Positions 7,798-12,177 of a stretch of DNA of 12,177 nt are shown here, in pieces. Position 1 is the stretch's first letter, and each line of letters opens with the position of its first letter. The position numbers were made by a program, and so were the translations under genes. Under the pieces are notes generated by a model. The model was not told where the DNA came from and made no database searches. It was given only the letters and a program-made list of their open reading frames with translations. Origin of the DNA: Isotricha intestinalis (Eukaryota > Ciliophora > Litostomatea > Vestibuliferida > Isotrichidae); contig JAJJLU010001001.1 of assembly GCA_023807065.1 (NCBI GenBank), forward strand, positions 1 through 12,177. The letters are read 5' to 3'.

Positions 7798-8297
7798 TTA
7801 TCCACTAGAACCAAAACCCCCACTTCCTCTTTCAGTAACATTAAGTTCTTCATTTTCATTAACACAAATACTTCTTGTAGGAACAATTTTCTCAATAATT
7901 AACTGAGCTATTCTATCTCCTTTATGAAATTTAGCAGTTTCTTTAGAAAAATTAAATAAAATAACACAAACTAAATTATTATATTAATATATTTACTTTC
8001 TCCTCTATAATCTTCATCAATTACACCTGCTCCAACATCAATAAATTTTTTCCAAGTTAATCCACTTCTTGGCGCTACTCTTCCATAAGAATATTCTGGT
8101 AATTGAACACTTATTCCTGTATGAACTAATGCTTTTTCCATTGGAGGAATTTCTATATTTTCATATGAAAATAAATCATATCCTGCGGATTTAAGGGAAC
8201 CTTTTATTGGGATTTGAGAGTCTTTATGTAATTTTTTAAAGTATAATGGCTTTAATTCTTCTGACATTTTTTTTTTAATTAATTTTTTTTTATTCAT
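7798..8297 (-). CDS. dut: dUTP pyrophosphatase (dUTPase), two exons
   Basis: This enzyme hydrolyses dUTP to dUMP and pyrophosphate, keeping uracil out of DNA and supplying dUMP for thymidylate synthesis. Exon 1 is 7997-8297 and exon 2 is 7798-7970; removing the 26-nt intron gives 157 aa. All five motifs of the trimeric family are present: AGYDLFS (38-44), PRSGL (76-80), GVIDEDYRGE (91-100, straddling the splice site), GDRIAQLI (118-125) and the C-terminal Gly-rich arm RGSGGFGSSG (148-157), which closes over the nucleotide. Unspliced, the frame stops after 108 residues and loses motifs 4 and 5. Two starts are possible: Met1 with a Lys-rich leader (KKKLIKKK), or Met11 (codon 8265-8267), which gives 147 aa, the usual family length. 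The leader could be a nuclear-import signal or 5'UTR. The protein ends at the expected family C-terminus with TAA, which confirms TAA as stop. Confidence 0.95.
7971..7996 (-). other. 26-nt spliceosomal intron in dUTPase
   Basis: On the minus strand this starts GTAAAT and ends ATTTAG, a canonical GT-AG intron. Its removal joins GA-A to TT and restores the dUTPase reading frame exactly at the motif 3 region (phase 1, codon 101). The length is not a multiple of three, and the acceptor TAG is itself an in-frame stop if the intron is retained. Ciliate introns are often this short (Paramecium about 25 nt). The call rests on restored protein homology, so it is firm. Confidence 0.93.
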
Positions 8298-8462
8298 TTT
8301 TTTTGGAGGGTTAATATAGGAATCAAATGTTATTAATTTTTAAAATTTTTAACAATTGATTTTTGAAATAAACTCGTTCATATAGTAATTTTAATTTAAT
8401 TTTATAATTTTGAAATTGATGTTTAGTAATTTCTTTTTATTTATTTATAAATTGCCTTGTTC

Positions 8463-9105
8463 ATGGAAAATATTTCAGAAGAAAATTCTGAAAAATTATA
8501 TCAAAATAATTTTAATGAATGAATTAAAATTAATCAAATGATTAATAGTAGTATCGAATATAATGATGATATAAAAAAAGATAATGTTTTTTTTAATGCT
8601 TTATTCAAAGATTTAAGAAACGGGAAAAAAGGATGTAGTAAAGAACAATGGAAATTATAAAAACAGCAATTCATAATTGCTATATATTAATTCAAAATGG
8701 TTTTGTTTGAGAAATCAAATGGAATTGAAAAATAATATTATTATTTTAAGTAAATTAATAAAAGAACCTAACTTGAGAATTCAAAGTGTTAGTTAAGAAT
8801 TAGTTAAAAATGTATTTGAAAGTTCTTTGAATATTTAAAATTAATGGAAAAAGAAGAAAAAGAATTTGAAAGAAGATTCAAAAATTTCCCTATTATAAAA
8901 ACTAATAATGAAAATAAAAATCTTAATGATATTAAACATTTTGATGAAGATAACAAAATTTCTAAAAATAATATAATTACAAAAGAAAAATTATGAAGAT
9001 AAAATCAATAAATTAAATAATAGAATACATAATATAGAAAATGATATTACTGAAATGAAATCTCTAATTTCAAATCTTTGAAATTTATTTAAATCTCTCA
9101 AATAA
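8463..9105 (+). pseudogene. Decayed protein-coding gene with C-terminal coiled coil
   Basis: A run of coding-like sequence switches frame at least four times. The segments are 8463-8658 (starts MENISEENSEKLYQN), 8648-8707 (EIIKTAIHNCYILIQNGF), 8698-8838 (RNQMELKNNIIILSKLI), 8820-8996 (KFFEYLKLMEKEEKEFERR) and about 8986-9105 (NYEDKINKLNNRIHNIEN). In-frame stops also occur: TGA at 8520 and 9079, TAA at 8794. The fourth segment is open for nearly 60 codons, which is unlikely by chance. The intact ancestor would have been about 210 aa, hydrophilic, ending in a coiled coil with the IxxLxxxIxxIExxI pattern. I do not recognise the family. Short introns cannot rescue it: there is no GT donor before the TGA at 8520, and GT-AG pairs do not join the later frames. 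It starts divergently from dUTPase, 165 bp away, and ends toward the Ras gene. Confidence 0.6.
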
Positions 9106-9278
9106 AATTATATTTACTTATTTGTAAAAAGTTATTTAATTCAGTATAGGGATTAATTATAAAAATAATCTTTATTATAAAAATTTCAAACTTATTAATT
9201 AATTTCAAAAATTTGAAAAATTAATATACTCATTTTTTATTCATCTTATTTTCAAATAAATCTAAATTTTAATAAATT

Positions 9279-9872
9279 TTAAAAGCAAAAGCATTTTTTT
9301 TTATTATTATCCTCATTAGCAAAAACTTTAGGAAACTTAATTCTTAATAATTTTTTAGAAACACACAAAAAGCATTCTTTAACATTAATTTTTTCCAAAG
9401 CACTACATTCCAAAAAATCAATATTTAATCCTTTACAATATAATTCTCCTTCTTCTCTACTAACTTTCCTATTATTTTCTAAATCACATTTATTTCCAGC
9501 AATAACAATAGAATATTTATTATTTCCTTTATTTTTAACAATTCTTTCATATCTCATTTTCATAGATTCAAAACTTTCTTTATCATCAATAGCATAAACT
9601 AATATAAAACCATCAACAGAATTAATCCAAGTATCTAACATTGATTGATAATCATCTTGTCCTGCTGTATCTAATATTTCTAATTTACATTGAATTCCTT
9701 CTATTTCTATTGGTAAACTATATTGATCTTCTATTGTTGTATCATGTTCTTCAGGAAATTTATCATTTATAAATCTATAAGTTAATGCTGATTTTCCCAC
9801 TAATGATTTTCCTAAAACTGCTATTTTTAAATCAGCTGAATCTACGCTAAAATTTGATGGAGATGAATTCAT
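9279..9872 (-). CDS. Ras-family small GTPase with C-terminal CaaX box
   Basis: This 197-aa GTP-binding switch protein is of Ras/Rap type. Motifs are the P-loop GKSLVGKS (21-28), switch I with HDTTIEDQY (43-51; Thr46 is the Mg-binding threonine), DTAGQ (68-72; Gln72 matches Ras Gln61), NKCD (127-130) and SAL (157-159). TIEDxY and DTAGQ-[DE]-[DE]-Y place it nearer Ras/Rap than Rab or Rho. The C-terminus KKKCFCF is a polybasic stretch plus a CaaX box (Cys194, X=Phe), so prenylation and plasma-membrane or endomembrane anchoring are expected. The P-loop residues matching Ras Gly12 and Gly13 are Ser and Leu, as in other non-classical Ras proteins, so intrinsic GTPase activity may be low. The N-terminus adds about 12 residues over classical Ras. 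TAA directly follows the CaaX box. Confidence 0.95.
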   Translation of the reverse strand: MNSSPSNFSVDSADLKIAVLGKSLVGKSALTYRFINDKFPEEHDTTIEDQYSLPIEIEGIQCKLEILDTAGQDDYQSMLDTWINSVDGFILVYAIDDKESFESMKMRYERIVKNKGNNKYSIVIAGNKCDLENNRKVSREEGELYCKGLNIDFLECSALEKINVKECFLCVSKKLLRIKFPKVFANEDNNKKKCFCF

Positions 9873-10705
9873 TTTATTTTTTTATTTTATATTTATTTAA
9901 TTATTTTTTTCAAATGATAATTTATTTTGTTATTTATTTTATAATTTCTTTTTTTCATTTTATTGTTTTTTTTTTTTTGAATTTATTCTTATGATTTATT
10001 TTATATTCTTCATATTTATTTTAAGTGATAATTAAATATCTTCAATATCTAATTCATATCATTTTCATTTTTTTTAAATTAAAAATTTTATTTTTTAAAT
10101 TTTTATATATTTTGATATGTAATTTTTTGAACCTTTATAATATTATATATATTAAAATTAATTATATTCTGAAATATTAAGATTTAAGTATATATATTAA
10201 ATATTTTAGTGGATTGTCATTTTGTGACTTTTGGATAAAATAAAAAAAAATTGTTTTTATTACATAATAGAAAAAAGGAAATTTATAAAAATTAATAAAT
10301 TAATCTTCAAGAAAAATAATTTTAATCTAAAAATATTGTACTTTGCAATATAATCAAAGTCACTCAATTGAAAAATAAAATGATATATAGTGAATCATAA
10401 ATTTTTACAAGTGAAAATCAAATTTTGTTAAAATTATTAAATCATGAGTTCAATAAAAACTTCTTTTAAAAATTTTTTTTTTGTTCATCCAATAAATTTT
10501 TATTATATTAATTTTGACAATAAAAAAAAATTATTTATTCCACCAAATCAATAATTTTTTATTTAAAAAAATGATTTATAATTATTTCTATTAATTTAAG
10601 TTGATTAGATATATTATTATTTTAATTTAGTTTTATTATGGATTATTTATTGTTTATGTATATTGTTTTTGTTCTTTTTTTATTTATAAATTATTTTATA
10701 TTAAA
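9873..10705. other. Divergent promoter region between Ras and the membrane-protein gene
   Basis: The flanking genes are transcribed away from each other, so this spacer should hold both promoters. It is almost all A/T with poly-T runs near the Ras start. One small plus-strand ORF of 36 codons (10444-10554, MSSIKTSFKNFFFVHPINF to TAA) exists but has no recognisable domain and is within chance for this composition. A 5-bp hairpin TATTG/CAATA sits near 10336-10352. No RNA gene is seen. Confidence 0.5.
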
Positions 10706-12133
10706 ATGGATTTTGAGTTCATAACTCTTATAATTTTAAGTATTGTATTCTTTCTAATTTACATTTCATCTCTCATACTTTATGCAATTTATCTTCCATC
10801 TTTAAATATTAAAGATGAGGTTTTTATTCAACTAGAAAATGATTATAAATCTTCTCCAATTATTAATTTAAATAAAGAAAATTGTCAATATGAAAATTCA
10901 ACTAATATATTAGGATATTTTAGTGGAATTCCTAAAGGAAGAACATACACTAAACAACCTCAAAGTTATTGTCCACAAAATCCATTTAATTTTCTCATTG
11001 GTCCTTGCAAAGAAAATCGTTGGTCTGATTATGATATATGTCAAGTAATAAAAAGAAGTGGTAAAAAAAAAAATACTTATATTTATTATGATAAAAACGA
11101 TTGTAAAAATGTGGATGAAATAAAAAGAAAAAATTATACAAAATTTAATGGATGTGAATTATGTTCAATAAGTAATAAAGATAATATTAAATTAAATTAT
11201 GATATTTTAATTAAAAATTCAACAAAAACAAAAGAAGAATGTTTGAATCAAAAAGGAATGAAAATTTGTGGAATGTTAGATGAATTAAATCAAATTGTTT
11301 GTTTGAATGAAAATATTGAATGTCCTTTAAATGATATAATTATTAATAATAATAGGACTCATAATGAAATAATAAATAATACTGAAATAATTTATGATAC
11401 TATTCCAATTGAAGACAAAAATTATTTTATTCATCACACAAATAAAAATATTGATAAACAAATAATTTCTGGATTTAATATTTCTTTTGGATATCCTTGT
11501 TCTCATTTATATGTGAAGGGTTCAAGAAATAATTTATTTGTAGGATATGATTTTATTTATTGTAATAATAGTAATAAACTCTCAAAAGAAATTTGGTATC
11601 AAAATTCAACAGATTTTTTTAAAGAAAATGGCATTTATGAATTATTTCAAACTTTTAATATATCAAAATTAGATAACTTAAATTCTAGACTTTTTATATT
11701 ATTTTACCCTGGATTTAACAAAGAATGTTATTTGAAATATTCTTTAAATTCAAATTCTTTTTCTGATTATATGAAGATGAGAAAAAAATTTAATATTTTT
11801 TTTACGTTTGTTTCAATATTTTCGTTTGGTTTAGTTTTTTATCAATTGTTTTCTTTCTTTATAACACGAATTTATTATACTTATTCCTTAATTAAATCAA
11901 TAATATTCATATTTTTTATTATTTTCTTTATTTTTAGTAAAAAATATTCAAAAATTTTAGTTTCTCCTTTAAATTGTTTAAATGATAATACTGGAGATTT
12001 GAAAAATTATTATAATACATATGAAAACAATATTAAAAAATCTTTTATAATTCAAATTATAAATTTTATTCTTTGTTTTATTGCATTATTTATAGAAATA
12101 TTCATTACTTTTAGGTTAAAAAAAAAAGAATAA
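10706..12133 (+). CDS. Multi-pass membrane protein with Cys-rich, sequon-rich ectodomain
   Basis: This 475-aa protein has one N-terminal hydrophobic helix (about 5-31) and three near the C-terminus (about 362-388, 395-412 and 447-469), with a large soluble domain at 32-360. That domain has 14 cysteines (an even number, fit for disulfides) and about nine N-x-S/T sequons (such as Asn64, 143, 171, 216, 258, 300 and 318), so it is probably lumenal or extracellular and glycosylated. It includes a Cys cluster, C179 to C206, with the spacing ECLNQKGMKICGMLDELNQ, then IVCL and ECPLNDI. I recall similar K-x-CG-x-LD and CP-x-NDI patterns in unnamed ciliate membrane proteins, but no function. The C-terminus is a short basic KKKE tail. 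The first helix may be a signal anchor. Stop TAA; 44 bases of A/T-rich flank follow to the window end. Confidence 0.85.
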   Translation: MDFEFITLIILSIVFFLIYISSLILYAIYLPSLNIKDEVFIQLENDYKSSPIINLNKENCQYENSTNILGYFSGIPKGRTYTKQPQSYCPQNPFNFLIGPCKENRWSDYDICQVIKRSGKKKNTYIYYDKNDCKNVDEIKRKNYTKFNGCELCSISNKDNIKLNYDILIKNSTKTKEECLNQKGMKICGMLDELNQIVCLNENIECPLNDIIINNNRTHNEIINNTEIIYDTIPIEDKNYFIHHTNKNIDKQIISGFNISFGYPCSHLYVKGSRNNLFVGYDFIYCNNSNKLSKEIWYQNSTDFFKENGIYELFQTFNISKLDNLNSRLFILFYPGFNKECYLKYSLNSNSFSDYMKMRKKFNIFFTFVSIFSFGLVFYQLFSFFITRIYYTYSLIKSIIFIFFIIFFIFSKKYSKILVSPLNCLNDNTGDLKNYYNTYENNIKKSFIIQIINFILCFIALFIEIFITFRLKKKE

Positions 12134-12177
12134 TATATCTCAAAAAAATTAAATAAAATAAAAAAACCACTTAACAT

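Noticed and set aside
8463..9105. Euplotes-type programmed frameshifting, or a UAA/UAG=Gln code, to explain the broken frame
   Set aside because: The shifts are not consistently at AAA-TAA/TAG sites and go in different directions. TAA clearly ends dUTPase and Ras, and TGA stops would remain.
10444..10554. Small ORF of 36 codons upstream of the membrane-protein gene
   Set aside because: Within chance for the many frames examined, and no domain or conserved motif is seen.

Overview
The window reads as one end of a macronuclear chromosome from a ciliate. It opens with eight perfect CCCCAAT units (G-strand GGGGATT), a telomere array of the C4A2-like ciliate type, and no telomere is seen at the right end. 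The DNA is extremely A+T rich. Genes are compact, and the one intron that can be proven is only 26 nt. Stops are TAA (six genes) and TAG (one). All roughly 31 tryptophans in the intact genes are TGG, so the code looks standard, not the UAA/UAG=Gln code of Tetrahymena or Paramecium. From memory, a 7-nt CCCCAAT telomere, the standard code and this composition fit litostome (rumen) ciliates such as Entodinium. That placement is an inference.

Layout, left to right: telomere (1-56); a short subtelomere with a small GC-rich islet (178-206); two tandem minus-strand MORN-repeat genes (358-1593 and 2110-3129), both with an N-terminal acylation signal and an IQ or IQ-like segment; a long spacer; a plus-strand orphan gene for an 88-aa protein starting MGC (4311-4577); another spacer; a minus-strand AGC-type Ser/Thr kinase (5632-7170); a minus-strand dUTPase whose two exons flank the 26-nt intron (7798-8297); a plus-strand decayed coding region with several frameshifts and stops (8463-9105); a minus-strand Ras-family GTPase with a C-terminal CaaX box (9279-9872); and a plus-strand multi-pass membrane protein with a Cys-rich, sequon-rich ectodomain (10706-12133).

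The genes do not form an operon or a recognisable defence or metabolic cassette. A loose theme is membrane-edge signalling: two acylated MORN proteins, an acylated small protein, a prenylatable Ras, a membrane protein and an AGC kinase lie in 12 kb. dUTPase is the one clear metabolic enzyme. The most informative points are the telomere type and genetic code, the minimal intron, the MORN paralogue pair with a shared upstream element, the acidic residues at both usual activating phosphosites of the kinase, and the decayed gene beside dUTPase. I see no strong evidence for a wholly new biological system.
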